DNA of 64,000 nt from assembly GCF_000711695.1 (NCBI RefSeq), contig NW_013546936.1, forward strand, positions 1 through 64,000, given 5' to 3'. The translations under genes and the position numbers were made by a program. This stretch comes from Tilletiaria anomala UBC 951. Its lineage: Eukaryota; Basidiomycota; Exobasidiomycetes; Georgefischeriales; Tilletiariaceae. Below the pieces are notes generated by a model, which saw only the letters and a program-made list of their open reading frames with translations, had not been told where the DNA came from and did not search any database. Positions 1-11,764 of the stretch are shown piece by piece (position 1 is the stretch's first letter; the number at the start of each line of letters is the position of its first letter).

Positions 1-374
1 GAAGACGAAGCAACTTGTGCCCAGGTTGTGTTTCGTACTTGGAAGAGTGTAGCGGAACGTGGTTGAAGGGCTTGTCAAGGTACGAAGAAGCAACAACTTA
101 TGGTACGAAAATCAACACCCGTTCATACCGAGCACGAGACGTCGGCAGTCGGAAGTCGGAACACCATCGCAGGGCCGTCACTCACCCATTCACAACCTGC
201 TGGTGCTTTCCCTTTGGAATCGATCGCCATTCGCGCTCATGGCCATTTTGATCGGATGGCAGGTGATTCCATCATTAGCAAGGCGCACAGCTAGAAAAAG
301 GGAGCGTACTGGACGGCAGCCTATAGGCTTTACAGCTGTCATAAGTCTGCCGTACCTAAAATTCTGCCACAACG
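1..374. other. 5' flank of the FHIP gene
   Basis: No gene is supported here. The short open frames have no recognisable content and no splice partners. The stretch probably holds the promoter and 5' UTR of the downstream + strand gene; no clear TATA box is seen. Confidence 0.5.
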
Positions 375-3300
375 ATGGACTACTTCAGCAAGCTGGCGCG
401 CCGCATGAGCGGGCAGCCAGAGTCAAGTCGCAGCCGATCATCTGGCGGCGGCGGCGACAACAGCAGCAGCGCCACATATGGGCTCGCCAGCAGCTCCAGA
501 AGCGTCTTGGGAACAGCGATAGCGGGTAAACGGCGGGAGCGCCAGCAAGACGCCATGTCTACCTTTATGCGAAATTGGGAGATGATCAAAGTGAGCAGGG
601 GCTGCGGGATCGTGCCCAAAAGCGCTCAGGCGGACTCGCTCATATCTCGTCGTTTCCTCTTACAAGCTTGGGCTCGAAACTCCGGACCAACGGTCGCTAC
701 ATTACGGAATCGCTCGCACAGACCTTGCGCAACGGATACAAGCCCTGACGGACAGCATGGTCTTTGAGCACAACCGTATCGACGAGGACAGCACGGGGTC
801 TTGCATGGAATACGTACTCCGAGCTGATGGTTCGTTCACATCGAAGCTCGGGATCCGGTCGATGGCCTTTTATGGCCCCAGCTGAACTTCTCTTCTCTCC
901 TACTTCGCTTACGCCAGTCTTAGGGACACTCGTCCAGCTGAGTGAAGACGACAAACCTGCCGGTATCAAAAAGGAGGTGATCCGCGCATTCGCGAACCTG
1001 ACTATTCTTCTCGATGAACGCTTTCTCTACCGTCAGGCGGTGCACCAAGCTATTCTGAGACTCATGTCCACCTGCATCGGTGACGAGGATGAGGATGAGT
1101 TGATGGATGAAGCGGAGTGGATGCTGATGGACGAGGAGCGTGCGTCTGCACGCTTTGCGAAGAGTGCAGGCGTCCAAGGGCAGGACTACGAGGAGGATCT
1201 GGTGGACTTGCTTTGTCACATCTGCAGCCGAGTGCGGAACGCGCCAGAGCTTTTGAGCATCTTTTTGAAGCCAAAGAGGGTCAATGGAGAAGCTCGGAAT
1301 CAGGAGGTTCCCATCCGGCCACCCTCGCCTGCTGGGTCCGACTCGTCCGCTTCAACATTGCGTGCAGGACAGACGTCGCGGGGCGATACATCACCTCAGA
1401 ATGGTGCCCGAGCACAGTCACAGTCTCCGTCAGTACCAGCGAAAGAAGAGATACCGGCGGCATTCGACTTCCCCATCTTCACTTACCTGCTTCGCTTCAT
1501 TCATCGTGAAGGCAAGATTGGTGAGGTCGCCCGAGCCGGGGCGCTCTTTTGTATCAACCTGGCCATGGGCAAGAGTGCATTTGCAAGTGCTGCCTCTTGT
1601 CGGAGCTCTCTGGGGCTTAAGGAGAAAGGTTCCGAGGATGTTACAAGGTCTGCATCTCGAGACAGGTCCGATCCCACGCTCGCCCTTGCACACATGATCT
1701 TGGAGTCTGACTTTGCGGAGGTGTTTGGCGCCAGCCTAGGCGCAGTGTACGGCCTTCTCCCTTCGAAGCTCGCCATACGGCCTCAGCTGGCATCTGACAC
1801 ATGTGTCGAGGGTGAGGGCACTCCGCAGACGCTAGGCATGTCCATCGGCTCTGGGCCAAAAGGTGAAAAAGAGAAGGTTGAGTTCTCGATGCAGCTCCGT
1901 GCGCAGGGCATTGAGTACAACGATTCGCCATTCGTACGAGCCCAGGTCAAGGTGCTTGAGAACCTACTTGATTTCGCGCAAGATGTGTTCGATGCAACCC
2001 TCGAAGTTACCGGTTCGAGCAGCGAGGACGATGGCAACGCTCAACAGCGCACGGAGATCGGCGAAAATATCGCGGATGCGTTGGCAAATGCGATTCGGCA
2101 TTTTTTTTTACAAAACATTCTCTACCCATCAATGCTCGAATGCAGCGATGCAGACTGGAGCGCCGTAGCGGTTATGAGCTATGTCGAAGCGATATTGCTG
2201 TCCATTGAAGATTCAAGCCCACTGGCCAATGTTATCATTGGCTATCTTGCAGCAGACGATGCATCTCCAAGCAACTTGAAGCAAGAAGACAAGGTCAGGA
2301 GGCGCAAAAGCGTTGCGCTTCTGGCGGTGGAAGGGCAGCATCAGCAGAATGGCCAGCGACGCACTTCATACTTCACCGATGCTTTTGGGCGATACACCCT
2401 CAAGGACCTCATCTTAGGCCACATTACTCCATCGACCCAGCAGGATGCTCGGACTGCCGCATTGCGGCTGGCTACAACGCTATTTGAGCGGCACGGGCGC
2501 TTCGCGATCAAGCACTTGACCGTGCCTGATTTCGATGTGAACGCTACCGCTTTCCTCGCGCGTTCCAGGTCGAAGAGGCCACATGCAAGGCAGTCCAGCG
2601 CGAGGGAGCCTCTTGACGATGCCAACCTTGCCTCAGAGTGGCAAAGTGCTGAGCTGAGCAGATCAATCATGCCGGTGTCGCTGGATCAGCACTTCGTCGA
2701 GATGCGCATTTTCTTCGCTCTAATCGAGTCGATTGCGGGCTCTGCAGCTTCCAATTCTTCCTTCGGCTTTGAGCAATGCTTGTTAGATGTCGAGGATGCA
2801 CTCGGGCGTGATAGTTTATTTGCCTTTGGTATGCAGACATACGCCGGTGATCATCTGCTTTCATCGGCAGGCGACAGCCTTGCACATATGCTCGATAGCC
2901 TTCGACATCACATCAAGCCTGCAGACCGCTTCTACCGCACGCTCATACAGAGCTTGGCAGGTTTCTTCACACAATCGCCAGAAGTCAACGTCGCTCTCAC
3001 TGGTCTGCTCGGAGCATTGAGCCTGTGCCCGTTGCGCGCCATCGAAGGTTGGCTCGTCTTTTCGCCCGGTGCATTGAATAAAGATGCCGCACCGACACAC
3101 CAATCTTCTTTACCAATCGTCCTATTCGTGCTTTATGGGCTCGCCCAGCAGGTCGATGGGATACGCAATTCAATTCCCGAGTTCGACTCTCTCCTGTCAG
3201 AACGCCGCCTTGGGCTCAACTTTGTGGACAACCTGCAAGACGCCATTGCAGTTGAACAGGATGACGAAGTCAATCTAGCTTCCCCGCGGGCAATGAAGGT

Positions 3301-3907
3301 CAGCTCGGATGACCAGATTGTGGACCAGCAGCAGTTTACGGGCGCTATGAAGCGGCTAAGCTCGGATAACAAACAGCGTAAGGGTGTGAAAGTGACGCGA
3401 TCCCACTCGTCCGCAGAGTCGGTCAAAGTTGCTGAAGAACCTGAGGTGGCGCCGACGAAGCCACGCGAGGGATTCATGCGCTGGTTTGCAGGCAGCGGTG
3501 CACGTTCGAAAGGCACTGCGTCCACACTTGCTGAAGACAAAGAAGCCAATATCGAAAAAGCGGTTCCCTTTGCACTTCACTATGCAAAGACAGATGCGAT
3601 CGAAGTGGAAATGCAGCCTGTAAAGCTTCCGCCAGGTCCTTGGTCGGCCACCGCAGTCAACGGACGCAAGCGCTTGCGGTTCGGTAGTCCGGCTGACACC
3701 CCCGACGAGGACCGAAGTGGTGACTCGCAGATATTTTACCCTGGCCAGACTAATGGAGGAGACGATGAGGTATCCAGAAGCAAAACTGCGTCACTGTCTG
3801 CCATCTTGGACAACGTCATCATTCTCCAAGAGACAATAAAGGAGCTGGCCGCCATTGTGCGAACACGCCGCAGCGTTGGCATCGACGCCGTCGCCATGCC
3901 GTTGTAG
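375..3907 (+). CDS. FHIP / RAI16-like FHF complex subunit
   Basis: Exons 375-590, 667-829 and 918-3907 give 1122 aa. The introns are GT-AG (591-666 and 830-917) and phases fit: the second rebuilds a Val codon in the run MEYVLRADVLGTL. The N-terminal half (about residues 60-500) matches the RAI16/FHIP family: FMRNWEMIK, then CMEYVL...LGTLVQL, an acidic loop, DLVDLLCHICSRVR, PELLSIFL, and FPIFTYLLRFIHREGKIGEVAR. In filamentous fungi and animals, FHIP joins FTS and Hook to couple early endosomes to dynein. The last third is Ser-rich and poorly conserved. The ATG at 375 is chosen because it is the only in-frame Met ahead of the spliced N terminus. The gene is convergent with BUD23, 80 bp away. 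The family call is from memory of motifs, not a search. Confidence 0.85.
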
Positions 3908-3987
3908 CCAATCGTCAATTGTAATATACAGTGTGCTGGTAGTATAACATTATTACACGTGCAGAGATGGTGTCCAAGGGCAAATGA

Positions 3988-5037
3988 CTAGAACGCAGTC
4001 TTGCGCTTGCGACCAGTGTACTTGGAATCTTGCGGCACCTCTTTCCCTCGTCGCTTGTTGAGCTCTTTCTTGTGCATGATCCATTCTCGACCTTTGAGAT
4101 TGGCTTTGGCTTTTGCCTTTGCCTTCTTGCTCATCTTGATTGTGTCTCTCTTGCCCTCATATTTGACGCTTCCAATACCAACGCCTTGCTCTGCTGCGGC
4201 CGCTTGCGCTTCATGCTCAGCCACGAGACCTTGCGGTAGCTCTTGCGCCTGCCTTTCTCCATTCCGACCGACCATCTCTCCGCCGACCCAAAGCACAAGG
4301 TAGAACTTCTTCGCCTTTTTGCTGTTTGGGAAATCGACAACGAGACCACCGCCAAAGCCAGCACGTGTGGCAAAGGACATAATGAATCTCGCTTGCTCGT
4401 CTGATTCGGGGTAGAATTGAAAGACAGCACGAGAGCCGCGCGAAAGGCATGCGTAGAGGGAGGTGAAAAATGTGGACAGGCGAGCGGCTGGTGAATGAGC
4501 AGTAGTGTCGGCATTGCAAAGCCATTGTAAGACAGAGATGCTAACAAAACAGATATCGAAGGGGGTCAGCAATGATGGACAGTCTTTGGTGACGAAGAGC
4601 GCACGTCTCACCTGATAGCACCATCAAAAGATCCCGCGCGAAAGCCACACCCTTGTCCAGCGTCTGCGAGCAATAGGTCCCCTTCGCAATCTCTTTCCAG
4701 TGCTACTTCCAGCATGGAGGGGCTAATATCCAGCCCGACCCACTCATGTCCTTCTTCAGTTAAGATTTCGCCTGACAAGCCCGAGCCGCAGCCAATATCG
4801 AGAAGGAGTGCAGGCTTCTTCCATTCGGGGAGACACAGGAGCTGAAGCGCTCGCTCAGTCATTTCTGACTGAATCTTTTGGATTCGAGTGCTGCCAAAGA
4901 CAAATGCGAGGATCAGCATTTGCATGCAGATATACTAATCGCCGCGGACCCTCACTCGCTTACTTTGCAGTGTACTTGGCCGCTTCGGTGTCGCCATAAA
5001 ACAGCTCTGGCGGCGCCAGATGTTCGGGACGACTCAT
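3988..5037 (-). CDS. BUD23: 18S rRNA (guanine-N7) methyltransferase Bud23
   Basis: Exons, transcript order: 5037-4964, 4890-4612, 4540-3988; 301 aa, normal for the family. The SAM-binding motif [12 protein letters not shown] lies at about residues 54-65, followed by [12 protein letters not shown]. The basic Bud23 C terminus ([20 protein letters not shown], then [13 protein letters not shown]) is intact. Start [19 protein letters not shown] is the classic Bud23 N terminus. Both introns restore motif continuity ([23 protein letters not shown]). In yeast and human, Bud23/WBSCR22 works with Trm112 to methylate G1575 (yeast numbering) of 18S rRNA and helps 40S maturation in the nucleus. A Trm112 gene is not in this window. 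Confidence 0.95.
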
Positions 5038-5345
5038 GATGCCAACACTGTTCCGGTTCCCTGGTAACGAGGTCTGTGCTACTATGCAAGCGATCTATCG
5101 CTGGCGCTGCTTAGCATTATTGCGTTTAGAGGCATGCTTTGAGGATGAGGCCATTGAGAATGCCACCGCTAATATGCGTCTTGTACTGAGACCTGTGCAC
5201 AATCAAGAAACCGCCAGATTTGAAGTGGAAAAGCGGAACCCGGAAGCCAATGCCGGACAGTCCAAAATCCATTGATCGAAATGAAAATAGAACGAAAAGA
5301 TTTTGAATCAAACATATACTATTTCATATTTTCATATTTGTTTGG
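5038..5345. other. BUD23 promoter / tRNA flank
   Basis: About 300 bp between the BUD23 start and the tRNA gene. The tRNA-proximal part (about 5275-5340) is AT-rich, as is common upstream of tRNA genes. No coding content is seen. Confidence 0.5.
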
Positions 5346-5450
5346 GCCACCCTGGAGAAATGGTAGCCTCGTCGGATTTAAGTTCTTCTCTGCGACTGCG
5401 CAGGAATCCCGGTGTCTCACGACGTGTGGGTTCGAGTCCCACGGGTGGCA
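5346..5450 (+). tRNA. tRNA-Leu(UAA) with intron
   Basis: The acceptor arms GCCACCC (5346-5352) and GGGTGGC (5443-5449) pair fully; the discriminator A is 5450. The T arm is GTGGG-TTCGAGT-CCCAC, a perfect stem and loop that contains the consensus B box GGTTCGAGTCC. A long variable arm (gtgtc-tcac-gacgt) marks a class II tRNA. The anticodon loop reads TT-TAA-G at 5377-5382, giving anticodon UAA, Leu. A roughly 23-nt intron (about 5383-5405) follows the base after the anticodon, the usual place. One pair in the anticodon stem (28-42) is a mismatch in my fold. A weak T4 run lies just downstream. Confidence 0.88.
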
Positions 5451-5846
5451 TACCTTTTACAGTTCCGCTTATTCCAAGTTCCCTTGACTTCTCGTCAAGG
5501 TCCGAGGTAATTCACTTTTTGCCTCACGTTGGTATAAGTAGCACTGCGCTTCAAGTCATATGAATTCAACATGCGGATTTCTCACGGCGTGAGAAGCCTT
5601 TTCTCCGTACAAAAGGGCGCATGAGGTTCGGCTCTCCTGCAGCCTGCAAGTCAACTTGTTGATGAGTCGACCTGCGCGGTAGATATGGACGTCACCGGGA
5701 AGGGAGTTTATGAGAACCCGAATTGCTTGTTTAGAATACAACTTGTTGTTTTTTCGCAGTCTTGCTTTCATAATAGATGGCTCACGCTAGACGATGCTAT
5801 AAGTCGAATCGTCAAAGGCCCGCCCTGGCGGCTGGGCAGCGCCGGA
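5451..5846. other. Intergenic, tRNA to 3' end of the 1083-aa gene
   Basis: No gene or RNA is supported. It should contain the 3' UTR of the minus-strand gene that ends at 5847. Confidence 0.5.
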
Positions 5847-8800
5847 TCATCCGCGCTTAACCCTGCCTGGGGCAGCCTTCGGCATCAAGTCCCAGAACGA
5901 CTTGCCTGCTCCGCTCTGATGCTCGCTCGAGCTCGAATTGCGCAAGGTATCCACCGGAGAGGCAGCAATTGACGAGCTGGGAGCCGCACGGTCGAGCTCC
6001 CGCCCGCGTGCACCACCTCGTGGCAGTGGCTTCGAAATTTTGCCGATGTAAGGGGGGAAGGATGGGAAGGTCGGTGCGGCGTCTGTAGCAGGGACACGTT
6101 GTCAGCCCAAGGGAACAATGGATAGCATTTGCGCAGCACCGTCCTCACTCTTGATCAAGTCTCCCCAGGTCGTCTGGTTGGCCTGCGCACGCTCGCAGAT
6201 GGCGGTACTGGAGGCGGCTGCAGCTTCGCGCCGCAGCTTCCTCAGGATCTCGTCGATATACACAGAGGCAAAGGTCTCCAAAATCTCGCAGCCGTCCACT
6301 AGGGAGGAGCGCGGGCCATGGAATGCTTTCGCAGCGCTGAACATGTGCTTGAGATCTATCTGTAAGCGTTGTATCATATATGCGCCTGTCGCAGCTTCGT
6401 CTTCTGTCGCATCATCGTCATATGCACGTGTGCTGATTTTCTTCAAGATGTCACTGAGGTGCACAGCGCCGACACCAGAGAGAGCTTTGCGTGGTCCAGT
6501 ATTGCTGGGATGAACGCGTATCGCTTCAAGGACCTGTCGCGCTAACTCATACGCTCTTCGCGCCGCTTCAATCGGACTTTTCTTAATCTCATTAGCATGA
6601 GTCTGCTCGTGCTCGTCCTTCTGTTCCCGCACTTCAGAGTCTTTGGCCGAAATTTGTTCGTCCTGCAACGCGGCAACCGGAGCCTGGCGGCCCATGAGCG
6701 CTGGGCGCTTGCGAGCCTGCCATATCCCCGTACTGTCGTGGCTGCGCTTGGTGGGAGATGGGCTGGGCTGCATGTCAGACGACGACTGGCTCTGATTGGA
6801 CAGCGCCTCTGCGACCGCCATCTCGTCGGCATCTTCAATGTCGATGACAAGTTGCATTTGTGCTGCTGCATGTAACTGTGTTTGCGCTTGTTCATGCGGA
6901 TGCATCTGCCTTTGCTTCTGAAGCAATGGCGAAGTCGGCCGCAGGGCAAGGTCCGCGTCCTCCATGTCCTCATTTTCGTCCTGAACATCATCGCTGCCTT
7001 TGACAAGTGGCAGCTGGAGAGGAGCAACAATCGGCGACGAAGACAGCACGATTGCAGTCTGCGGAGAGCTGCGGAAATACTCATCAACCTTCCTGCGGCG
7101 CGTACGTCGAGATGGCTTGCTTGTAGCCGACTTGAGCGCTGCCTTTTCTGCCTCCATCTCTTCCTCCTGCTCGTGCAGCGTGTCATCAGACGCAGGGATG
7201 ATATCGCAGTGCATCTCCGGTGAAATAAGCTCCTGCTTCCTCCGTGCCGATGATCTGTTCTGCTGATGCTTTTGGTCCTGCTCCTGTCGATGCTGCTGGT
7301 GCTGCTGTTTTCGTCCGGTACGCGTCTTGAGCGGCGGCGGCGAGGGCGACGCGTCCTCAACGGCAGTGCTGGAAGACGCGGGCTCTACATCGGCTTCGGG
7401 TTCAATATCCTTGTCCAGAGCAGCAGCGGTAGAGAGACGCCTTGAGCGGTTGGAAAGTCGCAAATCTACCGTTGGAGCTGCTTGCTTCATCTGCTGGTCC
7501 TGCTCTTGCGGCTGTGGCTGTTCCTGTTGCTGCTCACGCTCGAGATGCGCCGCCCGCTCACGCTGCGCTTGTGCCTCCTGCTTGAGCTGTTCTTCACGCT
7601 CGCGCTCGGCCTTCTCGACCTTCTCTTCGTTGACACGCTGGCGCTCCCGCTCCCGAGCACGTGCTCGTTCTCGGGCCGCCGCCATGATATGCTGCTTTTT
7701 GTTCTCCTCGAGCCTGCGCTGCTCTTCCAAGCGTGCGCATTCTTGCTCTTGTTGTTCGCGCTCGCGTTGCAGTTGCTGCTGGCGCTGTGCGGCATATTCC
7801 TGCCGTTCTTGTGCAAGTCGCTCGCGCTTCCCCTCTTCCTCCTTGTGCGCACGCTCTCTCTCCTCTGCCTGGAGACACGCTCTCTCAGCCTCCTCCGCTT
7901 CTTCTCTCTTGCGCTCTCGCTCGTGTTCCGCTTCGCGTTCGCGCACTGCTTGGCGCTCGCGCTCACGCTTCTCCTCAAGCTCAAGCTGGCGGTGATGTGC
8001 GTGCTCTGCTTCACGCTGACGCTCCTGTTGAGCCACTTGCTCCCTTTCTGCTTCACGCTCTAGCTCCTCCTTCAGCTGCGCTTCTGCGTCCTCCCGGAGG
8101 ATGCGCTCCTTTGCTTTCTGCAAGACGCGTTGCGCATGCGCCGCGCGCGCCATCGCGCTGCTGCCGATAGAGCCGGGTGCCATCGTAGCTAAGGGCAGCG
8201 TCGGTTGTACGTGCACTGGCGCCGATGCTTGAGCTTGTGCAAGGGCGGCTGGCAATGTCGCTACTGGGTCGGCAGCTGGGGAAGCAGTTGGGGCGGAAAT
8301 CGGGGTATCGAACGACTTGTGAGAAGGCGATAGAGATGTGCTTAGTGAAATGGAGTTGGCGCTGGAATTTGTGCCTGCTCGCATCGAAGCGGAGGACGAA
8401 GGAGCACTGTTTCGATCGTACAGCATGCCTTTGCTCACGGGCGAGCTGGCACTGGCAACGCTAGTCGTAATGCTACCGCCGATGCCCCCGCTGGCACTTT
8501 CTTTGGTTTGTTTGGGTGAACTGCTGCCGTTGCTGCTGGCCGACCTTTGTGATGAAGACACAGAGTCAAAGTACGAGGACTCAGCAGCAGACACGCCGGC
8601 GCTGGGACTAGCAGTGCCATTGCCCTGCGCCGCTTCTTTCTTCTTCTTGTCCTCCTCCTCCACGGCAGTTTCGCAGAATCTGACTTTCCTGGTGCTGCCA
8701 CAATTTAAAGCAGCGAGAGGCGTCCCCGTTGACGCGCTCGACGAAGAAGCAGGCCGCGAGCCCTTGTTGCTTGGGCTTTCGAGGTTCCACCTTGTGATGA

Positions 8801-9226
8801 GCAGCTCACGGTCCCGCAAAAAAGGCATAGAGTCTTCCAGGATGATGGCGCGTTCATCTGAGCCCAGTGTGATATATGGCGTGTGAGAGGTTGGAATGTT
8901 GAATAGCTTGCGCGCTTTGGCCAGCAGATCCTGGCAAAAGAAAGAATGATGCAAGAAACAGTTACAACAGTCAGCTTCGTGTCGCACCTAACCGTACAGT
9001 CTATCCTCCCAGAGCTCACTTCCAGGGTAGGAGGCAAGGCGGTGAAGAATGTGCGTGAAGTAGTGGAAGGCCCACGCAAGATAATGGAGATGGGTGGAGC
9101 AGCAACTGCAGGGACGGGTGCTGATGCACTCGTAACCAACGCGGGTGTCGTTGCAGAACTCATGACGGAAATGGCCGCAGGTATGCCCGGCGACACATCA
9201 GTACGGCTTTTGGCCGACGCAGGCAT
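5847..9226 (-). CDS. Unrecognised protein: charged coiled coil with degenerate bromodomain-like C terminus
   Basis: Exons 9226-8993, 8930-6149 and 6082-5847; 1083 aa. The last exon was found by splicing: donor GTGAGG at 6148 and acceptor after CTGAC...CTACAG, giving DLIKNAAPTFPSFPPYIGK and a tail ending KSFWDLMPKAAPGRVKRG. Residues about 55-125 (SGRIDCTDLLAKARKLF ... PFLRDRELLITRW) look like a beta-grasp/ubiquitin-like fold by pattern only. About 350-565 is an extreme Glu/Arg/Gln coiled coil. About 872-975 resembles a bromodomain: RAY, LQIDLKHMF, AAKAFHG, SLVDGCEILETF. In that reading the acetyl-lysine-binding Asn would be His. The start is uncertain: an in-frame stop at 9347-9349 and no earlier ATG favour 9226, but an upstream exon is possible. 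I do not know its function; a nuclear or chromatin role is inference. Confidence 0.75.
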
Positions 9227-9529
9227 GTGGGCGGGCCAGCAAGATAGAGAAGATGGGTTGATATGTGCTTCGCAGCCGCGTATAGCGTCAATCGATGGCG
9301 TGGTGTCGCTCGGGCTGCTCCTCCAGCGGATCACTTGGCGACACGCCTAGGGTGCGTTCTCCCGGCAGTATCAGAGAGTTCTCTGCTTCTAAGCTGCTTG
9401 AACGGAATCGCCTCTGCACTGGATGGTATAGTCCATTGGGCAGCATGTGTCTGACGGATGAATGTGCAGCGGATGTGCATATATATATATATGCATTGCA
9501 GTGCTAGGGACGAGGTATGTGTGCTGAGC

Positions 9530-9560
9530 GACGTGTCGCGTCAGCCTGTCGCGACACGTC
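9530..9560. repeat. 11-bp perfect inverted repeat
   Basis: Arms 9530-9540 and 9550-9560 are exact reverse complements around a 9-bp spacer, and a 9-bp copy of the left arm recurs at 9571-9579. It could bind a dimeric factor; the factor is unknown. Confidence 0.7.
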
Positions 9561-9584
9561 AAGTTTTCTTCGTGTCGCGTCGCG

Positions 9585-9631
9585 TAACCCTAACACATAT
9601 TTCAGCTGATCCTCGCCCATAACCCTAACCC
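9585..9631. repeat. Interstitial telomere-like TTAGGG motifs
   Basis: Two short runs of CCCTAA-type sequence (9585-9594 and 9620-9631), about 25 bp apart. TTAGGG is the telomere repeat of many basidiomycetes. Two partial repeats each is too short for a telomere relic, so a factor-binding element is more likely. Confidence 0.6.
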
Positions 9632-9806
9632 AACCCATACCTCGCGGCTGCCAATGACATCAGTGATCAAACGAGACGAAACTGGGAGTCTGGGATACAA
9701 GCTATGCAAATAACCTTTCGTTAACTTGCAATGCCAACAGAAATACCGGAGCACAACTTCTAAAAGCGTGAAAGAAAGGGGAGAGTGTATCAGTCAAAGA
9801 CCGGCC

Positions 9807-11650
9807 ATGTCTTGGAGGGAAAACGCTTGGCGAGAGAGGCCAAAGGAGCAAAGCACGCCGTCCGAGGCAAGCACGTCTGAGCGCGCGTCCAAGCTCTTCG
9901 AGGCCGCTCGTACGGCCAGTCGGACACCGTCGAGCTTCGCGAAACAGAACCCCGCTGGCAACAAGCAATTTCGGCATCGGCAGGTCTACAAGGATCCATT
10001 CGATGAGCCATTGCCTGACCCTAAGGGAAAGGCGAAAGCGGTTCCGTCCAACGGTTACGAAGATGACTACGACGCCGTGGACCATCGCAAAAAGGAATCC
10101 CCGCCCCCGCCAAAGTCCTTGACGCTCCACGAGCTACTCAAGCTCCTCACGACGCCCGCGTCGACCATCAATTCGAACTATCAAAGTGAGCAATTTACAC
10201 AGTTCCAAACGTCGACATCATCGCCCACATCGTTGCTCACCATGCGTGAAGCAATGCCCGTCGCTGGCAAGCTCTTCAGCAAGGGCTACAATAGGACGAC
10301 GAAACTAGCACAGCTCAGCATGATCATCCTGCAAGAGCTAGGCATCGAAGGAGAAGAGATGCGCGCCAAGACGCTCAGAGCCATCAAAGGTGCCGAAGCA
10401 GTACCCCAGAGACGAGGCATCAAGCGCGCAAGTGGTGCGAAGGGAGCTTCGAGAGCGGGCGCTGCCGCCGGCAGTTTTGGTGCGGAGGATAGTGGGAATG
10501 CAACCGGTGGCGTTGGCGCCTCGTCTCCAAATAAGCGACAACGCCTACAGTTCACTCCGAGCTCGATTGGGAAAGACTGGGGCGACGTGCCTCCATCCTC
10601 ATCTACTGCCTCAGGTTATGCCAAAGCTGGTGCTGACGCAGGCGACTCGTCCGGCGAACTGTTCGAGTATCAGTTCAACGAGGTGCTCGAAGAGCCGTGG
10701 CTAAGGGGAAAATATGTCCTGGTCAACCGCGCACCGGTCATGACGGCATGGGCGACTGTAATTCTAGAAAAGCTTGGGTTTCAGACGGATGAAGCCCTCA
10801 GCTTAGGTGGGTGGCCCATGTTGCTTTGTCTGGTATCGACCTCCCTTACACACTTCGCGCCTTACCTTGACAACCTCTTCTGTTCGTGCACAGCCCATTG
10901 CTATGTCAACGCCACCTCGACCGCTCGCGGAGTATCAATTGGCGTGCTACCGGCCTCTGCAGCCAAAGAGAAAGAATCGCAGCGCGTTGGAACGAACCAA
11001 CCGCATTTTGAGCTGATGGGCCTGCGTATACCCGTCATGCAGCTGCAGAATGGTGCTTATCGCGGTATCAGCAAGGGCGAGGTGGTTGGGCCTGACAAGG
11101 TGTGTGTGCTTCACAATTTAAGCAGTCGCCAAGCAAAGCGAAATATGAACCGCGACGCTTACAAACACCGACGAAATACTCTCGGCAGGCCTGGAATTAT
11201 CTCCGTAACTCGATGTACCAAACGCTTCCAATCGTCATGGGCGCCTTGAACCTGCTCGCCGATTCGTATCTCGAAGTGAAGCCAGGGGATCCGGCAAAGC
11301 CCCAGTCTGAAATAGAGGAAGAGGCAGAAACCATTGCCCCCCCAGGCCCAGCTGATGAATCCAGCGCAGACGCGGACGCCGGCCCGCATTTGAACGCCGA
11401 CAAGCTGCACGTCCTCGCATATTCCCTCTACACCGAGTTTCGGCCAGAGACCGGAGGGCAGTGGGGCAAGAAAGCGACGCTGCATGTCGATAAAATCCTA
11501 GAGCTGCGCAAACACATCGTGGATGCGCAAGAAGGAAAAGAACGAGACGCCAAAGAGGATACGCAAAATGTCGACACTGACCTTGAAGGCGAGCTTGCAG
11601 CAGCATACGATTTGGGCTGGAATCCAGACGATCTGGGGCTTTCAGGATGA
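9807..11650 (+). CDS. Conserved-looking protein of unknown function, 555 aa
   Basis: Exons 9807-10806, 10894-11099 and 11189-11650. Introns 10807-10893 and 11100-11188 are GT-AG and phases agree. The start is the first ATG of the frame (MSWRENAWRERP); the frame opens earlier only on a non-ATG codon. Residues 1-150 are charged and disordered. The most conserved-looking block crosses intron 1: KYVLVNRAPVMTAWATVILE, then KLGFQTDEALSLAHCYVNAT and ARGVSIGVLPAS (about 305-350). After intron 2 comes a helical segment AWNYLRNSMYQTLPIVMGAL. The tail is acidic. I recall similar NRAPVMTAWA segments in other fungal proteins but know no function, so none is assigned. It is divergent from the 1083-aa gene and convergent with THO2. 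Confidence 0.8.
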
Positions 11651-11764
11651 AGGAGCAGAGAAGATGGATGGCTGACATTGTGCAGCCGTCACGCTTCGAC
11701 TTTGGACTGTATGAAATACATAGAAAGGCACAACGTATGTTTTGCACGTACCCTCAGTAGATGT

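Larger units (their letters stand above)
9227..9806. promoter_or_regulatory. Divergent promoter with telomere-like motifs and inverted repeat
   Basis: This 580-bp region separates two divergent genes. It holds an AT run (9479-9492) usable as a TATA element for the minus-strand gene; an 11-bp perfect inverted repeat (GACGTGTCGCG 9530-9540, CGCGACACGTC 9550-9560, 9-bp spacer); a third half-site CGTGTCGCG at 9571-9579; and two telomere-like motifs, TAACCCTAAC (9585-9594) and TAACCCTAACCC (9620-9631). Together these look like a compact protein-binding array rather than chance sequence. Confidence 0.6.

Noticed and set aside
7327-8063. Cys/Ser- and Leu-rich frames on the + strand, one looking membrane-like
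   Set aside because: They are antisense readings of the Glu/Arg/Gln coiled-coil codons of the 1083-aa gene.
9585-9631. Telomere or subtelomere boundary
   Set aside because: Only a few partial repeats lie between ordinary genes on both sides; a promoter element is more likely.
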